A DNA stretch of 64,000 nt from Rhyzopertha dominica (Eukaryota > Arthropoda > Insecta > Coleoptera > Bostrichidae). The notes beneath the pieces are model-generated. The model was given only the letters and a program-made list of their open reading frames with translations, made no database searches and was not told where the DNA came from. Shown here piece after piece: positions 9,810 through 21,159 of this stretch; positions within the stretch are counted from its first letter, which is position 1, and each line of letters opens with the position of its first letter. The position numbers were made by a program, and so were the translations under genes. The stretch lies in the NCBI GenBank assembly GCA_025024175.1, contig QCXZ01000042.1:4171501-4235500 (forward strand), in the 5' to 3' direction.

Positions 9810-12600
9810 GTATAAGCTAACAATGTTGAGGACTACATACTACCTAAGCAGTTTTTGAAAACAACACGGCCGTTAATGTGTACTATGAGTTTGAATTCAC
9901 GTGTATTTAGTTGTACTTTTGTGATCAATGAATTGAATTAAAACATAGTCGTCACAGCTAAAATGTGTTTAATTCCCCAAAATCAATCTCATATACAGCA
10001 GTCGTCTTTATGGCCATTCCTGGCACTGACGTGAGTTGAAATATTACCTAAAGACCTTAAACCACAAGCCTGTAAAGAACTATTTACGGATACTGAGAAA
10101 AAAGTATTAAAAGTACATTAAAAAAATGTACCAGACAAAAGGTTATATGGGCCGTCAAAAAATCTGTCTTCTCAGCCTATAGGTTTGACTTTGGGTTACT
10201 CCATAGGAGTCAGGTCAATGTCACCACGGTTTTCTAATAATAATAACTATTTTTATAGCATATTCTTGTAACTTTCCAAAACACTATATGAAGTTATATT
10301 TTCATTCAAAATTGCTTAATTGGTAATGAATACTCGTTAAAGTAATATGCAATGAGTAACTACGAAATTTAACATTGTGCAGCTTAATTTGAAATCATAT
10401 TTTGTTTATGTTAGATGAAAATCAGACCGTCCAATCTCCACGTGCTATGTGACTTCAAAGGTCTGTAAATTAGACATTTTTAAGGAAAAATATAATCCAC
10501 ATGGTATTTTGCAAACCGCTTGAGATAAGATCAAGGTCAAGCTTACAAGCTTTTAGAGAGTTTAGAAGATATTTAGGGGTTTCTATAGTTTTTTCGTTAA
10601 AAAACCTTGCTGGTCGGTTGCTATGGTGGAAATCAACGTTGTCAAGTTGTGCGGATTTTCCTCAAAGCTAGACCATTTTCATAGACGGTTTCTTCGTTGT
10701 CAGTGCATTCCAAAATCGTATTGTGTTTATTGGAGCATCATCTATAAACGTCAGAATTCAGAATTTTAAGTATAAATTCAGACTTCAAGTTTTGATTTCA
10801 GACTAAATCAATTGGGTTTGTTTGCTTTCCATAAATTCGAGTTCGAACAGGATATTAATACTGGAGAGTAAAATCATGGATTGTTTAATCCAGGCATTTA
10901 TCTATTTCATGCTGGGAAAGCGTCATCATGCGTAAACTGGACGTTGAATTTTAATACACCAGGAATCCGGGACGACATTTTGAAGTTTAGGTGTGGTGGC
11001 AAGACGCGAAAACGCTCTTTAGACTTTTACTCCAGATACTCGCGTTGGGACTTTATGGTTTCCGCGAATTTCACGTACAACCTCGCAACGGCTACTAAAA
11101 TTTATTGTTCCTTCCCGTAATGGGCAGTTCTCACCATCCGAGGCGCATTCCACAGCAACATAAATTTAATTACTACCTGTTGGAGCTTTGTACACTTCAA
11201 ACGTACAAAGACGCATTACCTCCATGATCCCTCAACGCCTAGGAAGTGCACGCTGATCCTCCCCCCGCGTGTTATTTCCAGTAATGGCAGGATGGACATT
11301 TATTAAGACGTTGGGGCAACGTTTAAGGCCATAGGTGAAAATGAATTATATAACAAGAACCGTGGGGGTCACACGAACGGTACTTTAACTGGCTGCGCTT
11401 CATCTCCTGGCTCATAGCAATTTCCGGTTACACGACAACAGGGTTGCCAAATCTTTAATTTGTGATTTTTGTTTTATAAACTACTATTTATACCCAAAGC
11501 GCACAAACTATTTGGAAGGTAAGAGATTTTCGACAAATAATGAAGTCACGTGTGCAAATGAGGAGTAGTCTGCAGAACAAGACAAAGAATTTCTTTCCAA
11601 GAGTTTAGAATTAATTTAGGAACGTGTATGTCTTAAAGAGATTATATTTAAGAAACTAAATTTTGTTTTAAAATACTGTGACACTTTATATAGTAGACCA
11701 AATAGATACCAATATGCCCTCGTATCTTGTATCATGTACTTCCCGTGAAGTGAATCTAACTAATCTAGTGAACTAAATCAAGTTACCCAAAAGTGATTCC
11801 GGATGACGAGTTTTGGTAGCGATCGCAGAATATCAATATTTTGAGAATTTTCTAGAGAAGTTTAACCCACAGCAGCGTAAGGCAGGTTTTTCTTGAACAT
11901 CATCATCCGTATACCATACACAATGAGGTCAAGTCTCAAAAAATAAATATCTTATATTATGGGACTATAAATATTCTGCCACTACAACTTGATGGCCTAT
12001 TTAACTTAACGTTGTATAAATTCCTCAAAATATAAATAATGTTTTAAAATAAAATCTTTGATTTTTTCTTTATTTGAAGACGTATTTGGAATTTTTTCAA
12101 TCTGACGCATTATCTAATACAATTACTGCATTGGTCGGAAGATTTGGCAAACCAATAGCATTTTAACGTCTTTATCTAGGTTACCTCTTATCGACATCTT
12201 GGGAGTTAACATTTGTCAGAAATAAAAAGTTTTTGAAACTGAAAATGAAGTGAAAAATGAAAGCATAACAAACAGCAATTCGGCTTTACGCGAATGGCAG
12301 CATTCATTACAGATAGATATGATCAACAAACTCTTTTAACAATGTAAATACATATTAGCCTGTCGGAACTATAGAAAAAAATGAATTCGTTTCTGTATAT
12401 GCATTGACAGACTGTTTAGATATGTCATTACCGACTTATAATTATCCTGTCTGCAAACAATTTCCTGATATAATGTACCAATTACAAAGCGAACCAAGGC
12501 TTTTTCTCTAACTACCTAATTTAATATTTCACTGCTCATAATAAACTATGGTTATAATGTACATCTATGTCAATATGTAGGCATCTTTTGAAAACAAATG
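9810..12600. other. Intergenic DNA with a GC-richer patch
   Basis: Mostly AT-rich with no recognised gene. About 10870-11460 is noticeably richer in GC and CpG and holds a 79-codon open frame at 10881-11120 without recognisable motifs. It could be a decayed element or conserved non-coding DNA. No splice-supported gene model can be built. Confidence 0.35.
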
Positions 12601-12718
12601 TAATAACCGCTGCATTATTTTTTGAGCCTACATATATTAGCATTACATTATTCTTAGTGTATTTATTTGTGCTCTGGCTCCTGTTTTTATTAAATTAAAG
12701 ACACTTTTATCTGTCAAT

Positions 12719-12755
12719 ATGACGTTTCGACCTATAATTTAGGTCTTTATCGAAT
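12719..12755 (-). ncRNA. Decayed PLE hammerhead-like motif
   Basis: On the minus strand: CGATAAAGACC, loop, GGTC, GAAACGTC. Stem II (GACC/GGTC) and the GAAAC-GTC side match a hammerhead, but the CTGANGA core has become TCGATAAA. Not expected to cleave. Confidence 0.5.
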
Positions 12756-12949
12756 ATTTTTATTTTATAGATTGACAAACTAGTATGAAATTAATACATT
12801 TACAATTTTGATATTAATATAAAAAATGTACCTTTGAGTTTGTGTATATAGGTGGATGGTAAATGTGATGGTGAGAGTGTGTGTTTAAATGATAGTGTTG
12901 TATGTATTACTTGGTCCTTGTATATCAGTCCTGTCATTTACACATGTGT

Positions 12950-13300
12950 TTAGGTTTTTTTTATATGTATCATTTCCAAAAATTGTCTTTTACGTTTATG
13001 TTGTTCTGTAGTAGTAATTTTGGTATTATCAAAGTCAAAAGTGTGGTCAGTTTGTTCTTGATGTCTTTTTAAGGCTGTGTAGTTGTTATTATTTTTATGT
13101 TGTTGTAGTCTGTTTTTTAAGTATTGTCCTATATATTGTTTGTTACATTGTTTGCATTTTATACTGTATATTGTGTGTGTTCTTGTTTCTTTTGCTGTTT
13201 TTGTTTTTAACGGTGTGTATAATTGTTTATTCGTGTTAATTGGTTTATATGTAATTTGGAAATTATGTGGTTTTAGTAGGTTTTTTATTTTTTGAGCCAG
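12950..13300 (-). pseudogene. PLE GIY-YIG endonuclease domain, 5'-truncated
   Basis: The minus strand reads AQKIKNLLKPHNFQITYKP (the classic linker between PLE RT and endonuclease), HTIYSIKCKQC, QYIGQYLKNRLQQHK, ALKRHQEQTDHTFDF and RQFLEMIHIKKT, then a TAA at 12952-12950. The full GIY-YIG order is present: I-Y-S, the CxxC pair, Y-I-G-Q, the NRLQQH arginine, TDHTFDF, and the R-FLEMI tail. There is no start codon because the element is truncated at 13300. The domain is internally open, so this is a fairly young copy of a family distinct from the 8.5-kb one. Confidence 0.85.
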
Positions 13301-13330
13301 AACCTACAAATAAATACACTAAGAATAATT

Positions 13331-14456
13331 AATACGAAAGGACTCCATAAAATCAACATCAATATCTATATTACTATTACATTTCGTCAAATGTAATAGC
13401 TACAAACGTGAGGTTCTAAATATAAATTTTATATCACAATATCCTCAACAAAAATGATTTTGTTACCTATTTTCATTTGTTGCTCCACTTTTTTATGTGT
13501 CAACGTTTTTCCATCCTTAAGACGGTTAATAATACTTTTATTCACTTAAATAAATCTTTGCGTCAAACTAAATGTTCAAACTCAAGACCACTTATAATAA
13601 TATGTTATATAATATGTAGTAGTTGGTACAGAAATTTTATTATCTCCTCTTTAACTTCACTAAGAACAAGTAAAAACGCGGTTTCTGTTGTTTGATATTA
13701 TTGTATTTTAATGAAACTCTTTACTTGTTTCAATAATCCATTTCAAAACACAGGCTAGTGGTTATTCAGACTATTTCATTCTAATACAAGCAGTAACTTT
13801 GTTATAACTGCCCGGTGTATCGAAAATTACGATTAAACGTATAGGATATCCTTCCTACTACTAAGATAACGACAATTATAAAATTCAACGATTTATATTT
13901 TTAAGAGTCACTAGTTTTGAATATCTTTAATTTTCTTATGACGTCTGATTTTAAAATCTACAAATTCACTTCCAAACCTGACAGCGTGGCAACATCGCCT
14001 ATCTTAATTTGATCTTGGCCTACCACACAAGCAGAGATCGGTCTCTTTGACATCACTCGCCGCATATTCAGGCCTGGAAGATCGAACGCGATCACGGAGG
14101 TGTCCTTTAATTAACTTTTAATCGAGTAATTTTACAACTAAAGGGCAAGGCGAGTTCGGAATACAAATGAAAGGAAGACTGTTGCGGCGATAATGGTATG
14201 TTATATTATGCGGTAATAGCATACGGGGCCTGAATTTATCGACTAATTTTCGATTTGCCACGACCACGACCACTCCTACTTGTAAGTGCGCTTCAATGAA
14301 TCATTTGTCGCCCCTTTTTTATCTCATGGTAAGTATTTTTGGCGTGGAAAAAATCGTATAAGCACATTTATCTTTTCTACATCACCATGCTGATTTTTTT
14401 AATTAGAAACTATTTAATTGCTTTTACCTGCGAATTAATTTGATTCCATTTGCTAA
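13331..14456. other. Intergenic DNA, nothing recognised
   Basis: Short open frames without motifs. A moderately GC-richer patch at about 13975-14300 has no recognisable coding content. Confidence 0.4.
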
Positions 14457-14458
14457 TA

Positions 14459-16132
14459 CAGGGTCGCTACAAAGTATGGAACGAGCAAGATATTTCAGGT
14501 TCTGTTCGACCAATTATTCTGAAATTGCGCATTGGCCTATGGGCAATTAAAATGCATTTTCTGGAATTTGTTCATTCCGTGTCAGCTCTCGTTTCCGTTT
14601 GATAAATTTATTGCGAATCAGATACCCCAAAAGTAAAAAAGAAAAACATGATACCGTGAAAAATGCTGTATTTCTCAGATTTACATTACATAAGATGCTC
14701 AAAATCTACCCCATTTACTTCTTGGTAGTAATGTAGCCTTGAGTAAGAGTTTTCTGATGTTCTTTCTAGCATATTTGGAGGCAAGTTCTAAATTTCTGCT
14801 CTGATTCGTCCTTTTAAATCTTCTGCATTAAGTAGCCGTATAGCATAAATACGATTTTCCAGATACCCCCACAGGAAAAAATCAAGCGGCGTCAGATCAG
14901 GGAAACGCGCTGGGCATTCTATCGCTCCGCGCCTAGCAATCCATCTGCCTGGAAATATCACATTCAAGTATCTACGAACGTTGACTGCAAAATGGGGAGG
15001 TGCATCATCTTGTTGAAACCATATCTGTTCAGAAGAAGGCGCAGCATTTTCACGATTATAAGGAACAGGCGAATAAGTTCTGGTAAATACTTGACAGCAT
15101 TCAAATTTCCATGGACGATAAATGTCTCACCGATAATACCACACCAGACGTTCACTTTCTGAGGGTGTTGTGTGTTCCATCCAATTTGGATTTGTGTCCG
15201 ACCAATATCTGCAATTATGTCTATTCACTTTACCATTGAGGCAAAATCGCTTCATCAGAAAACATAATCCAATTTAAAATGTTTCTATCTTCATCTATCA
15301 TGTTCATAGCAGTTTCGNGAAGTTCTATCCTACGATCGAAATCATCTTCGCTCAGTTNTTGTAATAATTGAATTTTATATGGATGAAACTTCTCTTTNTT
15401 CAAAATTTTCTGAACAGATCTGCTAATATGGTGAGGGAGAGCACGCTGTTGTACGGAACACTTGGGATTCTCTTGCACATCTAAAAGGGCATCTAAGCTA
15501 CTTTCCTCACTCGTAGCAACCTTTGGGCGTCCTGGTTTTTGCCGATTTCTAACACCGCCGGTTTCGTCAAAACGTTGCAATGTTTTAATAACTATTGATC
15601 TGGCAATTTGTTTACGATCTCCATGAATTGAATTGTAGGGTGCAACTACTTTCGAACAGCTTCGCCTTCTATCTCCATAACTAATCATTACCAAAATATC
15701 GATGCGATNGTGTTCAGTTAACTGAGGCATTGCAATAGCAAATAACAAAGTGAATGAAAATTATCACCAGTTACGAGGAAAATGGACACCTGGAGNGTTT
15801 GTTCTTATTGCTTAGCGATAACGGATATGGTTTGTTGAGAGACCCATGTTTGTTATCACACTTTTTTCAACTCCGAAGCAATAAATTTTACAAGTGTGAT
15901 AAATGTTTGAAATCAGGAAAAATATCTTTTTCAATGATGTGCATTTTGACCCCCCCCCTTCCCATTAAAAAAAATGCAAGTTGCGCCCATTTTCAGAAAC
16001 GAGAGCTGACATGGAGTTGAAAAAATCTAGAAAATGTAGTTTAATTACTCATAGGCACATGCACAATTTCAGAAAAATTGGCTAAGCGGAACCTAAATTA
16101 ACCTGCTTATTCCATACTTTGTAGCGACCCGG
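14459..16132 (-). mobile_element. DD41D mariner element, copy 1 (1674 bp)
   Basis: Ends CAGGGTCGCTACAAAGTATGG (left) and the inverse of CCGGGTCGCTACAAAGTATGG (right), each next to a TA target duplication (14457-14458, 16133-16134). The terminal inverted repeat extends about 150 bp inward (the left end keeps it up to GGAAACGAGAGCTGAC). The transposase lies on the minus strand. Counting between the second catalytic D (QQD) and the third (LTPLD) gives 41 residues, which places it in the DD41D group of Tc1/mariner (rosa-like) rather than DD34D. Confidence 0.85.
14770..15730 (-). pseudogene. DD41D mariner transposase, frameshifted
   Basis: The start is probably the ATG at 15730 (MPQLTEH), as in copy 2. 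Domains in order: a helix-turn-helix DNA-binding region (MISYGDRRRSCSKVVAPYN, then TLQRFDETGGV and GRPKVATSEE), a second helix-turn-helix (SVQKILxKEKFHPYKIQLLQ), the first catalytic D in IMFSDEA (~15260-15240), the second in QQDDAPPHFAVNVRRYL (~14990), the third in FPDLTPLDFFLWGY (~14890). A missing base just after FSDEA shifts the frame relative to copy 2 (SDETTFCLNG), and a stop follows GRIRAEI. Otherwise it is well preserved, suggesting recent death. Several N bases lie within it. Confidence 0.85.
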
Positions 16133-16139
16133 TATAATA

Positions 16140-16600
16140 TGTCTGGTCAATAAAGTTCGGAATTATTTTTTGATCCAGCATTTTATTGATTTAAGATAAT
16201 ATTTTCTCGGAAAGATCGCTGTCTCTTGAAAACACTCACAAAAAGTTATTAGTCTGATGTTTCGATTACACCTATAATCTTTGTCAAACACGAAAAACCT
16301 CAAAATTTGCCTGACACAAGTTCAAACAAAATTTGATTTTTTTCTGGATTTCCTCTTTATAGATATCAGGGTACCTATATGTTTTAGAACAAGTGGCAAT
16401 TTTGTCAGATATAGGTACGTATAAGGTACTTAATTTTACCTTCTGGTAGACATCGTATATTTCATTAGCTGTGATCTGATTAATGAAAAAAGTTTTTCGC
16501 TGACGTAATCTAAGGGACTTTGGATTGCGATACCATCGGCAGAACGGTATAGCGATTGCTACAGCAGTCAAGAGTTCAATCGCTAAGTTGGAGTGCTATA
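16140..16600 (-). mobile_element. Possible PLE 3' end with hammerhead-like relic
   Basis: A 95-codon minus-strand frame (16571-16284) includes RYPDIYKEEIQKK but has no clear GIY-YIG signature. Just downstream the minus strand reads TTTGACAAAGATTA, loop, TAATC, GAAACATC (16292-16258), the same layout as the PLE motifs at 12719 and 9704: stem II GATTA/TAATC, then GAAAC and a UC cleavage step, with the core decayed. I infer a truncated PLE tail from this motif; the frame itself may be chance. Confidence 0.35.
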
Positions 16601-16609
16601 ATAGCCACG

Positions 16610-17790
16610 GTGGAGCAACACGTTATTTTTTACTTTTTCTTGTTCTATTCAGTTTAAACTAAATTTTAATGGTTTGTAGTGACACAAAATGAATACAAAA
16701 ACGTCTCTTACCTGGGTGTTGCATCTCTTTTGAGTTCAGTGGTTACAAATTAATAAATTTTAGATTCCTGTGCTGCTTTTATTTAATAAATATGTAAATA
16801 GAAAGCAATAATTGCTGAATGTACAGGAATAAGTTGAAAGTAGATACTCACTCTTGAAGAATGGAATTTAATTGACTTTGCTGTATATGAGCGAAGATCC
16901 AATGTTCTGTGTTTCTAATAGGTTTCAAAATCCTTGCAATCTGAAACAATAAAGCGTACTGTTACACTAAAAGAAAGGATTATTTCTGATAAGTACAATT
17001 CATTTAATGGCATTGGTTAAATGTAAGTGGTGTACTGTATCTGACCTATAATTTCCATACAATTAATGCACAATAATTTAGTAAATTTTACATTTATTTA
17101 TAACCAATAAAACATATATTCTACTGAATTATGCCAAGTAGTCTAAGTTATAAACTAGCAATTTTTGGCAGTTATAATAAGTATGTTTCATACTTATGTA
17201 CAGTGGTTTGCTTGATATAATAAACGTATAATGTTTAAATAAGAATTTAGTATTGAATTTGCTGAGTTAGTGGTGTATAAAACATTCCTCTTTTCGAGAT
17301 CTCAGCTATAATATGTTCCCATTCCTGCTCCCTTCAGATGGGAATGTTTTTAGTGTTTTACAAGTGGCATATCTCCTAAGTTACGTTGGAGAAACTGTAA
17401 GTACTCTTGACAGTTCTATTAAAAACTAAGGTTGAGGGTAAAAATTGCAAACAGATGACAAATACATCTGTCAAACTTAAATTTGTTTTTATGTATGAGT
17501 ACTGTAAAAGCTATGAATAATAAGACAATAAGCAACATAACATAAATGTACGAAATCAAAATATTTCGATCATATCTAATCGTTCTATATTTTCAAATCT
17601 CGCGTTGGCCATTGTTTTATTATTTATTTGTTAACACTCACACTTCCGTAAATTACTAAATAAATGATGTATGTATTGTAATCTCAAACTTTAGATTTGA
17701 CGGGTGCATTCGTCATCTGTTTGCAAACTTTACTTCCATGGCCGCTAATGTATTATTTTTTTAGACAAGCAAATTACGATCCCGTCAAAC
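16610..17790. other. Intergenic DNA, nothing recognised
   Basis: AT-rich, no frame of interest, no tandem or terminal repeats seen. Confidence 0.45.
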
Positions 17791-17799
17791 ATATGTCTT

Positions 17800-18990
17800 G
17801 TAATACAGAATACTTATACGCTATATTAGTGCTGACGTAATGACGGCCATTTTTCTGCGGTACGCCAAAGTCCTGGATCCTGGCAAACCGAGTTGTCATA
17901 ACGTGCGTAACGGACCTCAGTGTTAGGTGCAATTTTGTGACTTTAAAAGAATATTTAGAAGTGATAGTTTGCTTATTTGAGTAGCTTAGACTCCTTCATT
18001 GTGCTTCACAAGTGTTACAAACCGAAATTACATTTAGTTTAGATCCTGGATCAAAACAAACCAAGTTATCATAACGTGCATAAGGGAGTTCAGTGTTTGG
18101 TGCAATTTTTTAGTGTTAAAAGAATATTTTAAAGTGTTACTGTGTTTGTTTGGGTAGCTGACACTCCCTCGCTTTACTTAGCAAATATTACAAACGTAAA
18201 TTACATTTAGTTACCATGTAAGTATTGCTGACAAGCTTAACCTACAATAAGTGCGTGAGTAGAGCATTACAATTTACATGTTGTACCAGAAGATGGTAAC
18301 GTGCTACGTTCCTGCATGTTCTTGTTATAATGAGAGAGAAACTTATAAACTTTAAGCACTTATTCTAGATCGTCTTTCAACAATAGATTTCAACTTAATG
18401 TAATTTCGGTTTGTAATACTTAATAAATAATACAAAGGTATGTAAACCACTCAAACATAAACAGTAACACTTCAAAATATTGTACTCGTATTATACTATA
18501 ATTTTGCCCTGAACATTGAGTGTTACTCTGTCACTGTTTATTTTTAGTGGTTTACGTATTTCAAACCAAAATTAAATTTAGTTGCAATCTATTGTTTAAA
18601 AACAACATAAAAGAAGTGCTGTAAAGATTACACGTTCCTCTCTCATTATAACGGGAACATCCAGGGACCCAACCCATTACCATTTTCTGGTAAAACTTGT
18701 AAATTGTAATGCTCCACACACGTACTTAGTAGATGTTCAGCTTTTCAACAATACATTGTATCTAAATGTAATTTCGATTTGTAATACTTACTAAGTAAAG
18801 CAAAGCAGTGTCAGCTACTCAAATATACACAGTAACACTTTAAAATACTCTTTAACACTAAAAAATTACACCAAATGGTGAACTCCCTTACGCACATTAT
18901 GACAACTAAGTAGGTTGGTTTGGATCCGGGATCTTGACGTATCGCAGCAAAATGGCCGACATCTACGTCACACTAATACAGCGTATTCTG
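17800..18990. mobile_element. Foldback element, arms fill the whole length
   Basis: Starts near CAGAATACTTATACGCTAT and ends with the inverse near AGCGTATTCTG. Inside, GACGTAATGACGGCCAT (17833) mirrors ATGGCCGACATCTACGTCA (18952). Pairing continues to a centre near 18490 (GTAAACCACTCAAACATAAACAG against CTGTTTATTTTTAGTGGTTTAC), so the whole ~1.2 kb can fold into one hairpin. Each arm includes tandem units of about 165 bp starting GATCCTGG (17875 and 18043) and running through GTTATCATAACGTGC, TTCAGTGTTTGGTGCAA and AGTGTTACTGTGTTTG. No coding capacity. Confidence 0.75.
17875..18215 (+). repeat. Two ~165-bp tandem units in the foldback arm
   Basis: Unit 1 (GATCCTGGCAAACCGAGTTGT...) and unit 2 (GATCCTGGATCAAAACAAACC...) align along their length, both ending in CAAACGnAAATTACATTTAGTT-like sequence. 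Mirrored units occupy the right arm. Confidence 0.65.
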
Positions 18991-18999
18991 AATATACAC

Positions 19000-19800
19000 T
19001 ATACAGAATATACTTAGTACAAATAAGTATATATTACTGGTTGAACAATTAAAAATTCCTTAATATTTAATTGCATTTTCACATTTCTAATTATAAATGT
19101 TAAAAATATTCCGAGCTGCATTTTAAAAAAATAAACAAAATGGTACCCAAATGGGGCACTTCAAATGCCGAGTAGCAATGGTTAAAGATATTAAAAATCC
19201 AACTAACATTAAAGTAGTCATCAAATCCTCTTAATTACGGTTCGTTAAAAGTTTACACCATACCTTCATACATAGGTACTCCTTTTTTTATAAATTTTTT
19301 ATCACAGGATAATATCTAAACGTTTCGCTTGCTCCGAGTTCCTCCGTACGCCGATTGATTTAATCTGATGACCATCGTAAGAACGCAGGTCGTTTTACTT
19401 CAAGCCGCCTTGCTGATGTGCTCACCAACCGTAAAGATTTCTACATGTATCCCTTATTATAATAAATAATCTCGTGCGCATTGATAAATATGCCCACAGT
19501 ATCGTTGAATGCCTTATGCTCCCGCGGCGCTAAAAGTACACGGGTAATTTATTCAATAGATGAGACAGATTATCAAGATTAATCCCTTAAGATAGTTCGG
19601 GCATAAATTACTTCGGGGAGGGGAACGCTGTGGACGAGATAAGTGGTGTAAGTTAAATGCCGTGAAACGACTTGGAATGCTCTAATATTTCAAGGTGTGG
19701 TTTTTCTTGGTGAAATAGGAATTTTTATTTCGGAAAGGAGATTGGTTTTCTTTGCGACCACATATTGTCCATGTTTTAAAAAGCCGCTGCAATTTCAATG
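19000..19800. other. Intergenic DNA, nothing recognised
   Basis: AT-rich with a modestly GC-richer patch near 19320-19640. No coding or repeat structure recognised. Confidence 0.4.
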
Positions 19801-19809
19801 AATACTTCC

Positions 19810-20660
19810 ACAGCCAATTGACAAAATGACTTTACGTTTTTATTTCTTATACTATATGATTAGTGATCAGGTTTTGAGCATTTTTTTCTCTCCACACATT
19901 TTTTCTAAGACAAACAGTCCTCGTGATATTAGCAAAAATGTATAAATTTTTTAATCGGTTTTTCCAAATAACTCGAAAATTACTAACTTAACAAAAAAAA
20001 TTACAAGAGTGCTTTCTGATCAGAAATTTGATTTTCTATATAATCAAAATTTTAAAAAAATCGTACGAGCAGAGTCTAAAATAGGTTTTTTGGAAATATT
20101 TCGAAAATGTTAAAAATTTTGAATAAATTTTCTAAGACACTTTTTGCGAGAAATTTTATTTCCTCTCTGATGGTATTTTCATTTTTTGAATATACTAAGT
20201 ATATTCGGAGTTATTTAGGAAAAACCGTTTTCTTTAAGTGACGCTTAATTGCTAATATTTTCTAAACAGTATGCTACACCGAAAATTTATAAGAACTAAT
20301 AATACTCACAGTTATACTACTAATCACATACTAAAAAAAATAAAAACAAAAAATTGCAAAAAGGGTAGTTACCCCCCAATTTCGCCCCCTTCCCGATACC
20401 CTACTTAACCCACAAACAATAAGTCGCTTTGGGTAGTTGAGATTTATACGTTTGCCAAATTTCAAGTTCATATATTAAGTCCTTCGAAAGTTATCGTGTC
20501 CACAAACAATACCACAGACACACAGACAAGAATTTTTTTTTGATCAAATTTTGTTTTTTGCGTTTTCGACCATTTTAAAGCGAATGAGCAAATAAAAATT
20601 TTTGAAAATTTTTTTCGCGATACAATACTTCCCATCCGTTGGACGTGGAAGTAAAATTAG
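19810..20660 (-). repeat. 0.85-kb dispersed repeat, copy X
   Basis: Inverted relative to copy Y at 37280-39460. Shared landmarks include CTAAGACAAACAGTCCT, TGATCAGAAATTTGATTTTC, ATTTCGCCCCCTTCCCGATA, GGTAGTTGAGATTTATACG, TTCGAAAGTTATCGTGTCCAC, and CGCGATACAATACTTCCCAT at the right end. No frame longer than chance. Class unknown. Confidence 0.8.
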
Positions 20661-20951
20661 CGTTCAAATAAAAAATTTAGAATAGAACAACTGAAATTGC
20701 AAAAATTATTTAGTATTGCCCAATTTTGATCATTTAAAATTTTTTATATCTTCAAAATTTATAAATAGTTTAATCTTGATGATTTATTACAAAAATGTAA
20801 CCTTTTTAAATTGTCTAAAGTGGATTATGTTTAAAAGGTAATAAATGATTCGCTAACGAAGAATTTGTTGTTACAATGTCTGTATCTTTATTCTTATTAA
20901 ATTGTTTTAGATGCTCATTTGCCCTAATAAGAAAGGATCTTCCCGTTTGAC

Positions 20952-20964
20952 CAATATAAACAGA
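20952..20964. repeat. 13-bp target-site duplication, left copy
   Basis: CAATATAAACAGA, repeated exactly at 21147-21159, flanks the 182-bp hammerhead element. Confidence 0.85.
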
Positions 20965-21146
20965 CATAATGTCAGTAGGCAAAGCCAAACAGTTTCAGGG
21001 ACCTCCTACTTATGGAGTAAAACTTCTGTGCTGTGTTGTCTACATGGGGACTATAGCTGAGCTGAAGAGATCTAATAGATCGAAACAGCTGTCCTCGGAT
21101 TGTTTCTGGTGTAGACAACACAGCGCACACCTTTGTTATTTTTTTA
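20965..21146 (+). mobile_element. Retrozyme-like hammerhead element, copy C (182 bp)
   Basis: Small non-coding insertion in a PLE GIY-YIG region with perfect 13-bp duplications. A long stem, CTGTGCTGTGTTGTCTACAT (21026-21045) against GTGTAGACAACACAGCGCA (about 21110-21128), encloses a hammerhead (21057-21098). The right end is T-rich (TTATTTTTTTA). The outer stem word GTTGTCTACA...TGTAGACAAC is shared with copies A and B; the remainder is not, so this is a separate, shorter family. The 61-codon frame running across it is chance. Confidence 0.8.
21057..21098 (+). ncRNA. Hammerhead ribozyme with intact core, copy C
   Basis: Stem I CTGAG (21057-21061) pairs with CTCGG (21094-21098, one G-U pair). 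Core CTGAAGA 21062-21068. Stem II GATCT/AGATC with a 3-nt loop (21069-21081). GAAA 21082-21085. Stem III is the palindrome ACAG/CTGT with no loop. Cleavage triplet GTC, predicted cut after C21093. All conserved hammerhead bases are present. A loopless stem III cannot close as a normal hairpin in a monomer, so cleavage is most plausible between two copies in a dimeric or tandem transcript. Confidence 0.85.
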
Positions 21147-21159
21147 CAATATAAACAGA
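21147..21159. repeat. 13-bp target-site duplication, right copy
   Basis: Exact second copy of CAATATAAACAGA, matching 20952-20964. Confidence 0.85.

Larger units (their letters stand above)
12649..13330 (-). mobile_element. 5'-truncated PLE with mirrored ends
   Basis: Bounded by an inverted pair: ATTATTCTTAGTGTATTTATTTG (12649 onward) and its reverse complement near 13306-13330. TATTTTTTGAGCC also recurs directly at about 12617 and 13287. It contains a complete GIY-YIG frame (12950-13300) and a decayed hammerhead-like motif (12719-12755). PLE insertions are often 5'-truncated with partial inversion, which would explain the mirrored ends. Confidence 0.65.

Noticed and set aside
13083..13295. 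70-codon hydrophobic plus-strand frame
   Set aside because: Antisense shadow of the PLE GIY-YIG domain on the minus strand.
19370..19400. CTGATGA string as a hammerhead core
   Set aside because: No paired stem II or GAAA box at the required distance. The same was true of CTGATGA/TCATCAG strings near 24385, 29450 and 36072.
20969..21154. 61-codon plus-strand frame as a gene
   Set aside because: It lies wholly inside the structured 182-bp hammerhead element and its codons follow the hairpin sequence.
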